Origin: CAWEWH01 sp963812775
GTDB lineage: Bacteria > Pseudomonadota > Alphaproteobacteria > Rhizobiales > Beijerinckiaceae
Direction: 5' to 3'
DNA length: 64,000 bases
Assembly: GCA_963812775.1 (NCBI GenBank)
Contig: CAWEWH010000009.1
Span: 186,001 to 250,000 of the forward strand
Shown: positions 1 to 8,913 of the stretch, piece by piece
How the letters are laid out: every line of letters starts with the position of its first letter
Numbering within the stretch: the stretch's first letter is position 1
The notes under the pieces: model-generated
Database searches by the model: none
Told to the model about the DNA's origin: nothing
Seen by the model: only the letters and a program-made list of their open reading frames with translations
Program-made: the position numbers and the translations under genes

Positions 1-1004
1 TCACCGGCTACTCCATGTCGCCGAGCCCGCTGCAATTGCTGGCCTACTATGCTGCCAAGACGACGCGCATCACGCTCGGGACCTGCGTGATCGTGCTGCC
101 CTGGCAGGATCCCATCCGGGTCGCGGAGCAGATCGCCTATCTGGACTTGCTGTGCCGCGGCCGCTGCATATTCGGGTTCGGGCGCGGCGCCGCCAGCGTC
201 GAGTACGCGGGCTTTCGCGTCCCCATGGAGGAAGCGCGAGCGCGATTTGCCGAGGCCGCACAGCTCGTCACTAAGGCGCTGCGCGACGAGGTCTTCGAGT
301 GGGATGGGGAGTTCTACAAGATCCCCCGCATGTCCATCCGTCCGCGACCGATGTCCAACCCCGAGCGGCGCTTCTATGCGTCGTCGGTCAGCCCCGAATC
401 CGCGGAGATCATGGCGAAGCTGGGCTTCGGCATGATGGTGATCATGCAGAACGAATGGCACAAGGCCGCCGCCGACATCGAGAGCTTCCGCAAGATCGCC
501 GTCAGCGTCGGGCACACGCCGAGCCCGCCCCTCATCCTCACCAACGTCTCATGCGCGCCGACCCGCGCCGAAGCGCATGAGCGGGCGATGCAATATCTCG
601 GCGCCAAGTGGGACTCGATCGACGCGCATTACGGTTTCTCGGATGGCCATCTGTCGAACGTGAAAGGCTACGAGTTCTACGGCAAGATGGCCAAGACCTA
701 CGGCAAGATGAAGGATCCGGGCGAGCGCAAGAAGATGACGGACTTCTACGTGGGCATCCAGATCGTCGGCACTCCGGATGATTGCATCCAGCAGCTCGGC
801 GAGCTGCAGCGCCTGACGGGCACGGATCACGTAGTCTGCGATTTCTCGTATGGCCGCATGCCGCCCGACAAGGCCGAGCTCAACATGCGCCATTTCGCCG
901 ATCGGGTCCTGCCCGTCATGCAGCGCGACGCTGCCTTCGCGCGCCCGGCCATCGCGCCCGAGCGTACGGAAAGGCGCAGCGGCAACATCTTCGCTCCGGC
1001 GTGA
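1..1004 (+). CDS. LLM-class flavin-dependent oxidoreductase, 5' partial
   Basis: The reading frame is open from base 3 and has no start codon at its beginning, so the gene runs in from the left edge; the first internal ATG is at 15. The product resembles bacterial-luciferase-like FMN-dependent monooxygenases: an early ITLGTCVIVLPWQDPIRVAEQ segment followed by LDLLCRGRCIFGFGRG, the usual core of the TIM barrel. About 333 residues are present, and roughly the first 40-60 residues of a typical family member are missing. These enzymes use reduced flavin to oxidise small organic substrates; nothing here indicates the substrate. It has no same-strand partner downstream. Confidence 0.85.
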   Translation, partial: TGYSMSPSPLQLLAYYAAKTTRITLGTCVIVLPWQDPIRVAEQIAYLDLLCRGRCIFGFGRGAASVEYAGFRVPMEEARARFAEAAQLVTKALRDEVFEWDGEFYKIPRMSIRPRPMSNPERRFYASSVSPESAEIMAKLGFGMMVIMQNEWHKAAADIESFRKIAVSVGHTPSPPLILTNVSCAPTRAEAHERAMQYLGAKWDSIDAHYGFSDGHLSNVKGYEFYGKMAKTYGKMKDPGERKKMTDFYVGIQIVGTPDDCIQQLGELQRLTGTDHVVCDFSYGRMPPDKAELNMRHFADRVLPVMQRDAAFARPAIAPERTERRSGNIFAPA

Positions 1005-1046
1005 CGCACACGTCGTCAATTTCGTGATGGCTGGTCTGAGGCCGCC

Positions 1047-1358
1047 TCAGCGCTGCTCGGGCGGGATGTCTTTGATGCGGGCCGAATGGGCCGCAATGTT
1101 CTCCGGGCTGTAGGACAGATGCACCCGCTTGCTTGACGGCGGCCGCTTGGCGACCGAGAGGCCCGGGCGCCATTCGGTCGCCGGACGGATGGGCCTTGGC
1201 ACGAGGCCGCCGCCGCAGTTGGGGCAGACATTGTGCAGCCTGGTCTCGACGCAATCGGCGCAGAACGTGCATTCGTACGAGCACATGCGCGCCGTCGTCG
1301 CGTCGGGCGGCAGGTCCTTGTCGCAGAACTCGCAGTTGGGTCGGAGCTCGAGCGCCAT
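1047..1358 (-). CDS. DUF1272 domain protein, small zinc-ribbon-like
   Basis: A 103-residue protein starting MALELRPNCEFC, with four CxxC-type pairs (FCDKDL, MCSYECTFCADC, HNVCPNCGG) in the first 50 residues, which matches the cysteine-rich DUF1272 family. The pairs probably bind zinc. The C-terminal half is basic, proline-rich and without a recognisable fold. The start is supported by a strong ribosome binding site (GGGAGGTGAGG) just upstream. A longer open frame extends upstream through the tRNA gene, but that part is not coding. Function is unknown. Confidence 0.8.
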   Translation of the reverse strand: MALELRPNCEFCDKDLPPDATTARMCSYECTFCADCVETRLHNVCPNCGGGLVPRPIRPATEWRPGLSVAKRPPSSKRVHLSYSPENIAAHSARIKDIPPEQR

Positions 1359-1447
1359 CCTCACCTCCCTTGCGAAACGGCAATAGGAGCGTAAGAGGCA
1401 GATCGGTCCAAGCGAAATGGCCGAATGAGCAACTGAACTGATCGTGA

Positions 1448-1523
<76 letters not shown>

Positions 1524-1653
1524 ATCACGGCCGGACAGATCGTGCGGCAAGGCCGCCGGGCAAGGCGCCCGCCGGACGGCGGGTCCTAGCAAGCCCCCTC
1601 CGCCCTGTCCAGCAGATGCGCTTCGGGGTAAGTTCGCCTCGCGGAGGGTCGCA

Positions 1654-1827
1654 ATGGGCGAGAACCGGGAGAGCGAGCGGATCGGCATAGGCTCGGGCAA
1701 CGGCATGGTCATGGGGGCGGCCGTCGGCATAGTCTTTGCGCCGCTGTTCGAGCCGTTCGGCATGGTCCTTGGCGCCGCCGTGGGCCTCGTGGTCGGCGCC
1801 TCCCTCGCTCACCGGGCGAGTCCGTAG
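1654..1827 (+). CDS. Small glycine-rich hydrophobic protein
   Basis: A 57-residue open frame starting MGENRESERIG and preceded by GCGGAGGG as ribosome binding site. Two glycine/alanine-rich hydrophobic stretches (around residues 17-30 and 36-53) are separated by a short FEPFG turn, so it may form a two-helix membrane hairpin of glycine-zipper type. I do not recognise the family. It could share a transcript with the caspase-like gene about 107 bases downstream, but there is no direct evidence of that. Confidence 0.5.
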   Translation: MGENRESERIGIGSGNGMVMGAAVGIVFAPLFEPFGMVLGAAVGLVVGASLAHRASP

Positions 1828-1934
1828 GTTCAAGCCGCCCCCGGCCTGTCCAGCACGTGTTGCCCGGCACGCCGGGGCGCCGCTTTCCGTGCTATGGGCA
1901 CCTCGGTACAATCGCCGTCTCGCCGGGGTCAGGC

Positions 1935-3185
1935 ATGCTGCGCGTCGTCGCCACCATCGTCATGCTCGTGCTTGCGGCCGGGGCCAAGGCGCAGGACCGC
2001 TATGCGCTGATCATCGGCCAGGACGCCTACCAGAACGTCGCGCCGCTCAGAAAGGCGGTGAACGACGCCCGCGCCATCGGCGCCACGCTGCAGAAGCTCG
2101 GCTTCCAGGTCAGCATGGGCGAGAACCTGACGCGGCGCGATTTCGTGCTGCGCGTCTCCGAGTTCGAGAACCGCATCCGCCCGGGCGACACGGCCTTCAT
2201 CTTCTATGCCGGCCATGGCGTCGAGATCGAGGGCGCCAACTACCTGCTGCCCGTCGACGTGCCAAAGGTCGCGGCCCAGCAGCTCGGTATCCTCAAGGAC
2301 GAGGCGATCTCCACCTTGGGCCTCGTCGAGCGCCTCAAGGCGCGTGGCACGCGCTCGCAAATCGTCGTCCTCGACGCCTGCCGCGAGAACCCGTTCCGCG
2401 ACAATACTGGCCGCTCGCTCGGCAACACGCGCAGCTTCTCGCGCATCGATGCCGGCCAGGGCGTCTTCGTCATGTACTCGGCCGGCCTCGGCGAGACGGC
2501 CCTCGACCGGCTGTCGGACGCCGACCCCGATCCCAACTCGGTCTTCACCCGCACGCTGGTGCCGCTGATACAGGACCAGAACCTGTCGCTGGTCGATCTC
2601 GCCAAGGAGATGCGCACGCGCGTGCGCACGCTCGCCAACACCATCGGCCACAAGCAGACGCCGTCCTACTACGACGAGGTCGATGGCGACATTTTCCTCG
2701 GCAAGCTCGGCGGCGGCAACCCGGTGGTGACGCAGCCGCAGATCCAGATAAGGCCGCCCGGCATCGCGCCGGTCCAGCAGGCCCCTGCGCAGCAGGCCCC
2801 TGTGCAGCAGGCGCAGCAGCCGCCCGTGCAGCAGCCGCCCGTGCAGCAACAACCTCCCGTGCAGCAGCCACCGGTGCAACAGCCGCCGCAGCAGCTCGCC
2901 AACCTGCCGCCGCAGCGCGCCCCGTCCTCGTCCGGCTTCCTCTTCCCGGACTCGGACCGCCGCATTCTCTCGGCCGCCGACGTGGGAGGCTTGAGCGCCG
3001 AGCAGCTGCGCATCGCCCGGAACGAGATCTATGCGCGCAAGGGCCGCTTCTTCCAGGACCAGGCGCTCAAAGAGCACTTCTCCCGCTTCTCCTGGTATCG
3101 GCCCTTCACCTGGGACGTGAAGCTGAACGCGGTCGAGAACGCCAACGTCAAGTATCTTCAGGGCCTGGAGAGCGGCGGTCGGTAG
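1935..3185 (+). CDS. Secreted caspase-family (peptidase C14) protein with C-terminal YARHG domain
   Basis: A 416-residue protein with a signal peptide (MLRVVATIVMLVLAAGAKAQ). The caspase p20-like domain spans about residues 21-260, with the catalytic His near 94 (FIFYAGHGVE) and Cys near 149 (IVVLDACRENPF). A low-complexity linker of repeated PVQQ units (about residues 280-330) leads to a C-terminal YARHG domain (NEIYARKGRFF). The dyad is intact, so it is probably an active orthocaspase-like cysteine peptidase acting in the periplasm or outside. Starting at 1935 gives a clean signal peptide; the frame also has an earlier ATG at 1857. A second, differently built caspase gene lies at 34081-36111. 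Substrate and trigger are unknown. Confidence 0.85.
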   Translation: MLRVVATIVMLVLAAGAKAQDRYALIIGQDAYQNVAPLRKAVNDARAIGATLQKLGFQVSMGENLTRRDFVLRVSEFENRIRPGDTAFIFYAGHGVEIEGANYLLPVDVPKVAAQQLGILKDEAISTLGLVERLKARGTRSQIVVLDACRENPFRDNTGRSLGNTRSFSRIDAGQGVFVMYSAGLGETALDRLSDADPDPNSVFTRTLVPLIQDQNLSLVDLAKEMRTRVRTLANTIGHKQTPSYYDEVDGDIFLGKLGGGNPVVTQPQIQIRPPGIAPVQQAPAQQAPVQQAQQPPVQQPPVQQQPPVQQPPVQQPPQQLANLPPQRAPSSSGFLFPDSDRRILSAADVGGLSAEQLRIARNEIYARKGRFFQDQALKEHFSRFSWYRPFTWDVKLNAVENANVKYLQGLESGGR

Positions 3186-3199
3186 ATGCGTAGACGGGG

Positions 3200-3405
3200 A
3201 CCCCCTCTCCCCTTGCGGGAGAGGGTGGCCGGCGGAGCCGGCCGGGAGAGGGGTGAGTTCACGCGTGTTGCAATCGAACCACTTCTCACGAGAGCCCACC
3301 CTTCTGAAATACGGAAGTCGAGTCGCTTGGATGCTGCGGCTGTTCACCCCTCTCCCGCCCCTCGCTGACGCGAGGGGCACCCTCTCCCGCAAGGGGAGAG
3401 GGTGG
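3200..3405. repeat. Pair of inverted copies of a palindromic intergenic element
   Basis: Copy one (3200-3255) contains CTCTCCCCTTGCGGGAGAG followed by a GGCCGGCGGAGCCGGCC hairpin and GGGAGAGGGGTGAG. Copy two (3343-3404) is the same element in the opposite orientation with a different central hairpin (CCCCTCGCTGACGCGAGGGG). The two copies face each other across about 87 bases. A related element lies at 58331-58484. Confidence 0.8.
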
Positions 3406-3411
3406 GCCCGC

Positions 3412-4209
3412 GTGCTCGCCTCGCACGCATCCCAAAGCGCCGTCCTCCTGCTTGCACTCTGCGTCGTCGGAACAGCCCGCGCCGACGCGGCGCTGGATGC
3501 GCTCATCGCCGCCTACCCCGATCACCTCGCTGGCTACGATCAGACCACACTCATCTGGAAGGACGGCACGCGCATGCCGCTCCATCATGAGAGCGAGGCC
3601 GACCGCAGCTTCGAGGCGATCCTGAGGCGGCCGACCATCCGCGACCAGTTCTCGATCCCCTACCCGCTCGGCAAGCCGGCACGCCCGCCTGCCGTCAACG
3701 AGGATCCCGGCCGCTTCCGCAACGACGCCTTCTTCATCAAGATGTACGGCGACTGCCGCAAGGGCGAGGTGTCGCCGCGGCTCAAGGCCGTCGACTGGCT
3801 GCCGTCGCGCAAGGGCGGCCGCGTGATGGTGACCAGTGTCAACGGCGTCGCCGACAAGCTGGCGGCGGTCTCACGCGAGCTCGACGCGCTGCCGGCCGCC
3901 ATGACCCAATATCTCGTGCCCTCCGCCGGCACCTACAATTGCCGGCCCGTGCAGGACACCGGCAATCTCTCGGTGCACGCCTACGGGGCCGCCATCGATC
4001 TCGCCACCAAGTTCGGCGACTACTGGATCTGGGCGGGCGGCAAGGGCAAGGCGGTCATCCCCTACCGCAACCGCTTCCCGCACGAGATCGTCGAGATCTT
4101 CGAGCGCCACGGCTTCATCTGGGGCGGCCGCTGGTATCACTACGACACCTTCCACTTCGAGTATCGCCCGGAGCTTATTGCGCTGGCGAGGAAGGGATGG
4201 CCGAAGTGA
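3412..4209 (+). CDS. M15-family D-Ala-D-Ala carboxypeptidase-like secreted protein
   Basis: The mature part shows the M15 zinc-peptidase signature: SVHAYGAAIDL (zinc His and Asp) and YDTFHFEYRPEL (catalytic and second zinc His) near the C-terminus, with WGGRWYHYD between. It probably trims peptidoglycan peptides in the periplasm. GTG at 3412 is chosen because it directly precedes a signal peptide (SAVLLLALCVVGTARADA) and lies just after the repeat pair at 3200-3405, with AAGGGGAGAGGG as possible ribosome binding site. The in-frame ATGs at 3253 and 3331 would put the repeat inside the protein. With the chosen start it has 265 residues. Confidence 0.8.
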   Translation: MLASHASQSAVLLLALCVVGTARADAALDALIAAYPDHLAGYDQTTLIWKDGTRMPLHHESEADRSFEAILRRPTIRDQFSIPYPLGKPARPPAVNEDPGRFRNDAFFIKMYGDCRKGEVSPRLKAVDWLPSRKGGRVMVTSVNGVADKLAAVSRELDALPAAMTQYLVPSAGTYNCRPVQDTGNLSVHAYGAAIDLATKFGDYWIWAGGKGKAVIPYRNRFPHEIVEIFERHGFIWGGRWYHYDTFHFEYRPELIALARKGWPK

Positions 4210-4298
4210 CGTCATGCCCGCGCTTGTCGCGGGCATCCACGGCTTTCCTTCGTTGATCGCAGCAGGCGTGGCTGGCCGGGACAAGCCCGGCCATGACG
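4210..4298. repeat. Type-B palindromic intergenic element (CGTCATGCCCGCG...)
   Basis: The element opens with CGTCATGCCCGCG and closes with GGCCATGACGG, and contains two hairpins, CCCGCGCTTGTCGCGGG and GGCCGGGACAAGCCCGGCC. The first ~32 bases are identical to a copy at 16164. It sits between two convergent genes and could also terminate transcription. Confidence 0.8.
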
Positions 4299-4301
4299 GC
4301 G

Positions 4302-5549
4302 CTAAGCCGCCGCCACCTTCACCTGAAGCCGCTCCACCGGCTGCTCACGGATCGGCCAGTTGATGACCGCCGCCATGAGGCCGAGCGCGATGGCGATGAC
4401 CCACATGGCGTCGTAGTTGCCCTGGATGTCGTAGAGGCGGCCGGCACCCCAGCCGGCCAGGAAGCTGCCGAGCTGGTGGCTGAAGAACACGATGCCCGAC
4501 AAGGTCGCCATGTAGGTGGGACCGAAAATGTAGCCGACCAGCGCGTTGGTCAGCGGCACCGTGCCGAGCCACAGGAAGCCGAGCGAGGCGGCGAAGACGA
4601 GCACGCTCACCCACGAGAGCGGCAACACCAGGAACAGCAGGAAAGCCATGGCGCGCAGGAAATAGAGCAGCACCAGCATGTTCTTCTTCTGGTAGACGCC
4701 GCCGAGCCAGCCCCACAACATTGCGCCGAGGATATTGGCGAGGCCGACGAGGCCGATGGCCCAGCCGCCCATTTCGATGGGCGATACCGGCGTGCCGAAG
4801 AAGGTCATGGAGACGCTCTTGTCGGCGATATAGGCCGGCAGGTGCAGACCCACGAAGGCGACGTGAAAGCCGCACACGAAATAGCCGGTGGTGAGCAGCC
4901 AGAAGCTGCGCGTGCCGAAAGCTTCGGCGAGCGCTTCGCGCGTGCTCTGCGTCCTAATCGGCGCCGGCGCGCCCGTCGTCCTGGTGCGATCGCGCAGGCC
5001 GAGCGCCAGTGGAATCATGGCCACCGACACCAAGCCGAGGATCATCAGCGTGGAATGCCAATCGTTGAGCCGCGCCTGCAGGATGGAGGCGAACGGCACG
5101 ATGGCGAACTGGCCGAAGGAGCCGCCCGCCGTGGTGATGCCCATGGCGAGCGAGCGCTTCTCCGGCGGCGCGAGGCGCGTGATGGCCGCGAAGATCGGCC
5201 CGAAGCTCGCTGCCGCCATGCCGACGCCTGTGAGAAGGTTGCCGACGATCAGCATCGCGCCGCCCGTCGCGCTGGCCATGACGAGCATGCCGGTCACATA
5301 GATCGCCCCGCCGGCCGCCACCGTCCGGGCGATGCCGAAACGGTCGGCCACATTGCCGGCCCACGGCGACAAGGCCCCCATGAGCAGCATTGCGGCGGCA
5401 TTGCCGAACGACCACAATTCGCGCCCCACCTTGAGGTCGAGGGCGATGGGCGCTTGGAAGATGCCGAAGGAATTCCGTGCCCCGACCCCGATGGTGAGGA
5501 TGATGGCCCCGCAGATGACGGGAACCCAGAAATTGCGTTGGCTGGTCAA
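4302..5549 (-). CDS. MFS transporter, oxalate/formate antiporter-like
   Basis: About 415 residues with twelve predicted hydrophobic segments, typical of the major facilitator superfamily. The first helix contains GARNSFGIFQAPIALDL and the family-like loop NVADRFGIART follows helix 2, which resembles the OFA/monocarboxylate group. The substrate is not evident. Start choice: TTG at 5549 (L-T-S-Q-R-N-F-W) is preceded by CCGAGG at good spacing and gives a normal MFS N-terminus. Upstream ATGs at 5615, 5633 and 5738 would force translation through or past the palindrome at 5632-5672. It lies convergent to the M15 peptidase gene. Confidence 0.85.
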   Translation of the reverse strand: MTSQRNFWVPVICGAIILTIGVGARNSFGIFQAPIALDLKVGRELWSFGNAAAMLLMGALSPWAGNVADRFGIARTVAAGGAIYVTGMLVMASATGGAMLIVGNLLTGVGMAAASFGPIFAAITRLAPPEKRSLAMGITTAGGSFGQFAIVPFASILQARLNDWHSTLMILGLVSVAMIPLALGLRDRTRTTGAPAPIRTQSTREALAEAFGTRSFWLLTTGYFVCGFHVAFVGLHLPAYIADKSVSMTFFGTPVSPIEMGGWAIGLVGLANILGAMLWGWLGGVYQKKNMLVLLYFLRAMAFLLFLVLPLSWVSVLVFAASLGFLWLGTVPLTNALVGYIFGPTYMATLSGIVFFSHQLGSFLAGWGAGRLYDIQGNYDAMWVIAIALGLMAAVINWPIREQPVERLQVKVAAA

Positions 5550-5631
5550 GGGCGCCTCGGACCTGTTGGGCTGGCGCACGATCCCGCAAGTGCACGCGGT
5601 TTCGGAGAAGATCATGCGTCGAATCAAAGGC

Positions 5632-5672
5632 ATGGAGCACGATCCGACTCGGGGAAACGTATCGTGCTCCAT
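5632..5672. repeat. Perfect 12-bp inverted repeat upstream of the MFS gene
   Basis: ATGGAGCACGAT (5632-5643) is matched exactly by ATCGTGCTCCAT (5661-5672) with a 17-base spacer. Layout and spacer resemble the GATCC...GGATC palindrome family found elsewhere in the window, and a TGGAGCAC/GTGCTCCA palindrome recurs at 19169-19207. Confidence 0.75.
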
Positions 5673-5793
5673 CGTGAAGCTACACAATAGTGAGTTGGCT
5701 GGCGTTCTGCCACCGCCCCACCGCAGGGGTGGCGTCAAATAAACTCATGCCAGCAATGAGGAAAACGAAAGCTTGCAGGCTTCTCGCTGGCGC

Positions 5794-6417
5794 TCACAGC
5801 TCGACGACCTGATCCGGCAGCTCGTTGCGGTTGAGCGCCGCGGGCGGGAAATGCCGCCCCAGATGCGCCGCCGCTCCTTCGATCGCCGCCACAAGGCCAT
5901 CGACCAGGCGGCCGATGCGGGCGGCCTCGACGATGTCCTGCGCGAGCTTGTCCCAGGCGAATTGGTCCACCTTGGCGTTGATGCCGGCATCGGCGACGAT
6001 CTCGACGCGCCGCTCGGCGAGCGCCGCGTAGATCAAGACACCGGTGCGGGCTTCCGTCAGGTGCACGCCGTGCGCCAGGAACAGCGTCTCGGCGGCGCGG
6101 CGCGTGGCCTCCGCCGCCATCGCGGCCGGCACAACCAGGCGCCGCACCGCGTCGAGCGACAGAACGAAGGCAAGCCCGACGAAGGCTGCCGCCTGCAGCC
6201 ACAGGATCAGCGTCGTCGACAGGTCGGTCAGCAGGTGCAGCGGCCACGGCAGCGGCAGCGCGACGAGCGCCGCCCACAGGATCGGCACCAGACGGTGGTC
6301 GTCGGCGCTGCGCGCCACGACGACATAGATCTCGCCCGACGTCGTCACCTCTGCGGCGCGGATGGCCGCTGAGATGCGCTCCCTTTCGGCCGACGTGAGT
6401 GATGCTGCAGGTGCCAT
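5794..6417 (-). CDS. TPM-domain membrane protein, second of the operon
   Basis: A 207-residue protein with an N-terminal TPM-like start (ERERISAAIRAAEVTTSGEIYVVVA), a hydrophobic central pair of segments (about residues 43-92) and a C-terminal half with RTGVLIYAALAERRVEIVADAGI, the usual TPM core. Its ATG at 6417 follows the TGA of the upstream TPM gene by one base, so the two are translationally coupled. LemA plus one or two TPM proteins is a recurrent operon linked to membrane-protein or envelope maintenance; the molecular role is not settled. Confidence 0.85.
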   Translation of the reverse strand: MAPAASLTSAERERISAAIRAAEVTTSGEIYVVVARSADDHRLVPILWAALVALPLPWPLHLLTDLSTTLILWLQAAAFVGLAFVLSLDAVRRLVVPAAMAAEATRRAAETLFLAHGVHLTEARTGVLIYAALAERRVEIVADAGINAKVDQFAWDKLAQDIVEAARIGRLVDGLVAAIEGAAAHLGRHFPPAALNRNELPDQVVEL

Positions 6418-6418
6418 G

Positions 6419-7210
6419 TCACCAGCTTCCCGATGAGCCGCCGCCGCCGAACGAGCCCCCGCCGCCCGAAAAGCCGCCGCCCGAGCCGCTGCTGCTGCGC
6501 CCCCATCCGCCGCCCCAGCCTCCGCCCATGGGCGGCAGGAAGACGGGCCCCCTGCCCCATCCGGAGCGGTAGCCTTGGCGGCGTCCGGCCGAGCGCAGGA
6601 AAAAGAAGAGAAAGACGACCAGGATGAAGAGGACGATGCCGAAGGAGCCGATCCCCTCCTGGCCGCCGGGCCGGCTGGCGCGCCCGGCCCGGCGCTTGAA
6701 ATCCTCCGCGTCGCCCGACAGCACCTGCAGGACATCGTCGGCGCCGCGCGCGATGCCGCCGGAAAAATCCCCCGTGCGGAAGCGCGGCAGGATGGCGTTC
6801 TCGATGATCAGCCGCGTCACCGCGTCGGTGAGCTCGCCCTCGAGCCCGTAGCCAACCTCGATGCGCACCTTGCGCTCATTGGGCGCGACGATGAGCAGGG
6901 CGCCGTTGTTCTTGCCCTTCTGGCCGATGCCCCAGTGGCGGCCAAGCTGATAGCCGTAGTCGGCGATGTCATAGCCCTCGAGCGACGGCAGGGTTGCGAC
7001 GACGAGCTGCGTGCCGTTCTTCTGTTCGAGCGCGGCGAGCTTCTGGTCGATCTGGGCTTCCGTGGCCGCGTCGATGACGTTGGCCGCGTCGACGACGCGG
7101 CCGGTGAGCGCTGGGAAGCGCGGCTGGGCGATGACGATGCCCGCGAGCAGAGCCGCGACGACGATGAGCGCCGCGACCGCCTCGCCGATGGAGCGATGGC
7201 TGACGCCCAT
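6419..7210 (-). CDS. TPM-domain protein, YgcG family
   Basis: 263 residues: an N-terminal signal anchor (VAALIVVAALLAGIVIAQ), a TPM domain (about 30-165, with RVVDAANVIDAATEAQI and KVRIEVGYGLEGELTD), a second transmembrane helix (FGIVLFILVVFLFFFL, about 195-212) and a glycine/serine-rich tail ending GGGGSSGSW. This is the standard YgcG layout, in which the TPM domain faces the periplasm. It sits between lemA and the second TPM gene on one transcript. Confidence 0.88.
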   Translation of the reverse strand: MGVSHRSIGEAVAALIVVAALLAGIVIAQPRFPALTGRVVDAANVIDAATEAQIDQKLAALEQKNGTQLVVATLPSLEGYDIADYGYQLGRHWGIGQKGKNNGALLIVAPNERKVRIEVGYGLEGELTDAVTRLIIENAILPRFRTGDFSGGIARGADDVLQVLSGDAEDFKRRAGRASRPGGQEGIGSFGIVLFILVVFLFFFLRSAGRRQGYRSGWGRGPVFLPPMGGGWGGGWGRSSSGSGGGFSGGGGSFGGGGSSGSW

Positions 7211-7216
7211 CGCGGG

Positions 7217-7852
7217 TCAGAACTTGACGGAAGGCGGGCGCTGGTTCTCCTCGGCCGTTGCGAATGTCGCCATGGGCTTGGCGCCGTAGATCCAGGCCCA
7301 GAACCGGCCGGGGAAGGTACGGACTTCGGTGTTATAGGCTTGCACTCCCTGGATGTAGTCGCGCCGCGCCACCGAAATGCGGTTCTCGGTGCCCTCGAGC
7401 TGCGACTGCAGCGCCAGGAAATTCTGGTTCGACTTCAGGTCGGGATAGTTCTCACTCACGGCGATGAGACGGCCGAGGGCACCGGAGAGCTGCGCCTGCG
7501 CTTCCTGGAACTGGCGCAGCTTTTCCGGATCCGTGAGGTCATTGACGTTGACCTGCACCTGCGTGGCTTTGGCGCGGGCTTCGATGACCCGGGTCAGCGT
7601 CTCCTGCTCCTGCTTGGCGTAGCCGCGCACCGTTTCGACGAGATTGGGCACGAGATCGGCGCGGCGCTGATACTGATTCTGCACGTCGCTCCAGCGCGCC
7701 TTGGCGGTTTCCTCGAGGGTGGGAATGGTGTTGATGCCGCAGCCCGTGAGCAAGAGCGCCAATGCCAGGGCGGCAAGCGCCCGAGCGGTCCGCGACCGGC
7801 CTGCTCCATCCGCTACGAAACGATTGAATGAAACACGAGAAGGAATGGTCAT
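7217..7852 (-). CDS. lemA: LemA family lipoprotein
   Basis: 211 residues. A basic N-terminus and hydrophobic stretch end in a lipobox (LLTGC, Cys at about 38), so it is a predicted lipoprotein. The body is an all-helical LemA domain with the family motif NQYQRRADLVPNLVETV and AVSENYPDLKSNQNF. It is the first gene of a lemA-TPM-TPM operon, with only six bases between its stop and the next start. A role in the envelope is inferred from the operon. Confidence 0.9.
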   Translation of the reverse strand: MTIPSRVSFNRFVADGAGRSRTARALAALALALLLTGCGINTIPTLEETAKARWSDVQNQYQRRADLVPNLVETVRGYAKQEQETLTRVIEARAKATQVQVNVNDLTDPEKLRQFQEAQAQLSGALGRLIAVSENYPDLKSNQNFLALQSQLEGTENRISVARRDYIQGVQAYNTEVRTFPGRFWAWIYGAKPMATFATAEENQRPPSVKF

Positions 7853-7959
7853 GGGTCGGCTCCGCGGGAACGTGCTGGTCCCGGAAGCCCGAACGTGACC
7901 GGCGCCGCGAAGTTCCCGCCGCGCCTTGGCTATCCGCCGGACGCGGGCTAAGACGGGCC

Positions 7960-8897
7960 ATGGCGCACGGCCACCGCGGCGCGCACGATCATCACCACCA
8001 CGATCACGGCCATGCGCATGCCCCGGCCGCGCTCGACCGCGCCTTCGCCATCGGCACGGCGCTCAACCTCGGGTTCGTGGTCGCCGAGCTCGTGTTCGGC
8101 TTCCTCGCCCATTCGCTGGCGCTCATTGCCGACGCCGCCCACAATTTCTCCGACGTGATCGGGCTGCTGCTCGCCTGGGGCGCCACCTGGCTGGCGCGCC
8201 GCGGGCCGACCGAGAAGCACACCTATGGCTTCCGCCGCGCTTCCATCTACGCGGCCCTTGCCAACGCCGCGCTGCTGTTCGTCGCCGTGGGCGGTATCGT
8301 CATCGAGGCGCTGCGCCGCCTCGCCGATCCCGAGCCCGTCGCCAGCCTGACGGTGATCGTCGTGGCGGCAATCGGCATCGTCATCAACACGATGACTGCG
8401 CTGCTCTTCGTGCGCGGTCAGCACGACCTCAACGTGCGCGGCGCCTTCCTGCACATGGCGGCCGACGCGGTGGTCTCGGCCGGCGTCGTCGCGGCGGCCC
8501 TCGCCATCATGGCGACGGATGGCAATGGCTCGATCCGGTGGCGAGCCTCGCCATCGCGGCCGTCATCCTCGTCGGCACATGGTCGCTCGCCCGCGAGGCG
8601 GCCGATCTCTCCATGGATGCGGTGCCGCCCGGCGTCGACCGCGCCGCCGTTCAGACGTACCTATCGGGCCTCGACGGCGTCAGCGACGTGCACGATCTGC
8701 ATATCTGGGCCATGTCGACGACGGAGACGGCGCTCACCGCCCACCTGGTGCGGCCGGACGCCGGTGTCGACGACCGGTTCCTCGCCGCCGTCTGCATGGA
8801 GCTGTCGCAGCGTTTCGGTATCGGCCACGCGACGCTGCAGATCGAGTCCGGCGATCCGGCCCACCTTTGCCGGCTCGCGCCGCAGGACGTGGTGTGA
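7960..8897 (+). pseudogene. Cation diffusion facilitator (Zn/Co/Cd exporter), frameshifted
   Basis: The N-terminal part (from ATG 7960) has a His-rich start (DHHHHDHGHAHA), then transmembrane helices with LALIADAAHNFSDVIGLLLAW, the CDF metal-binding helix. After IMATD the frame is lost. From about 8517 another frame resumes with GWQWLDPVASLAIAAVIL and continues to the cytoplasmic domain (SDVHDLHIWAMS) and the TGA at 8897. One missing base around 8515-8518 explains this; restored, the protein is about 312 residues, normal for the family. It would export divalent metal ions from the cytoplasm. Either a sequencing error or a true mutation is possible; error seems likelier given the other indels in the window. 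Confidence 0.85.
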
Positions 8898-8913
8898 ACT
8901 AGGCGGTGCGCGA

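Noticed and set aside
1929..3506. 525-residue open frame on the minus strand opposite the YARHG caspase gene
   Set aside because: It is a GC-rich antisense shadow. The plus-strand gene has signal peptide, catalytic motifs and a family fold; the shadow is low-complexity Arg/Leu/Gly.
5633..5738. Upstream ATG starts for the MFS transporter
   Set aside because: They would translate the 5632-5672 palindrome or sequence close to it, and add ~30-60 non-family residues.
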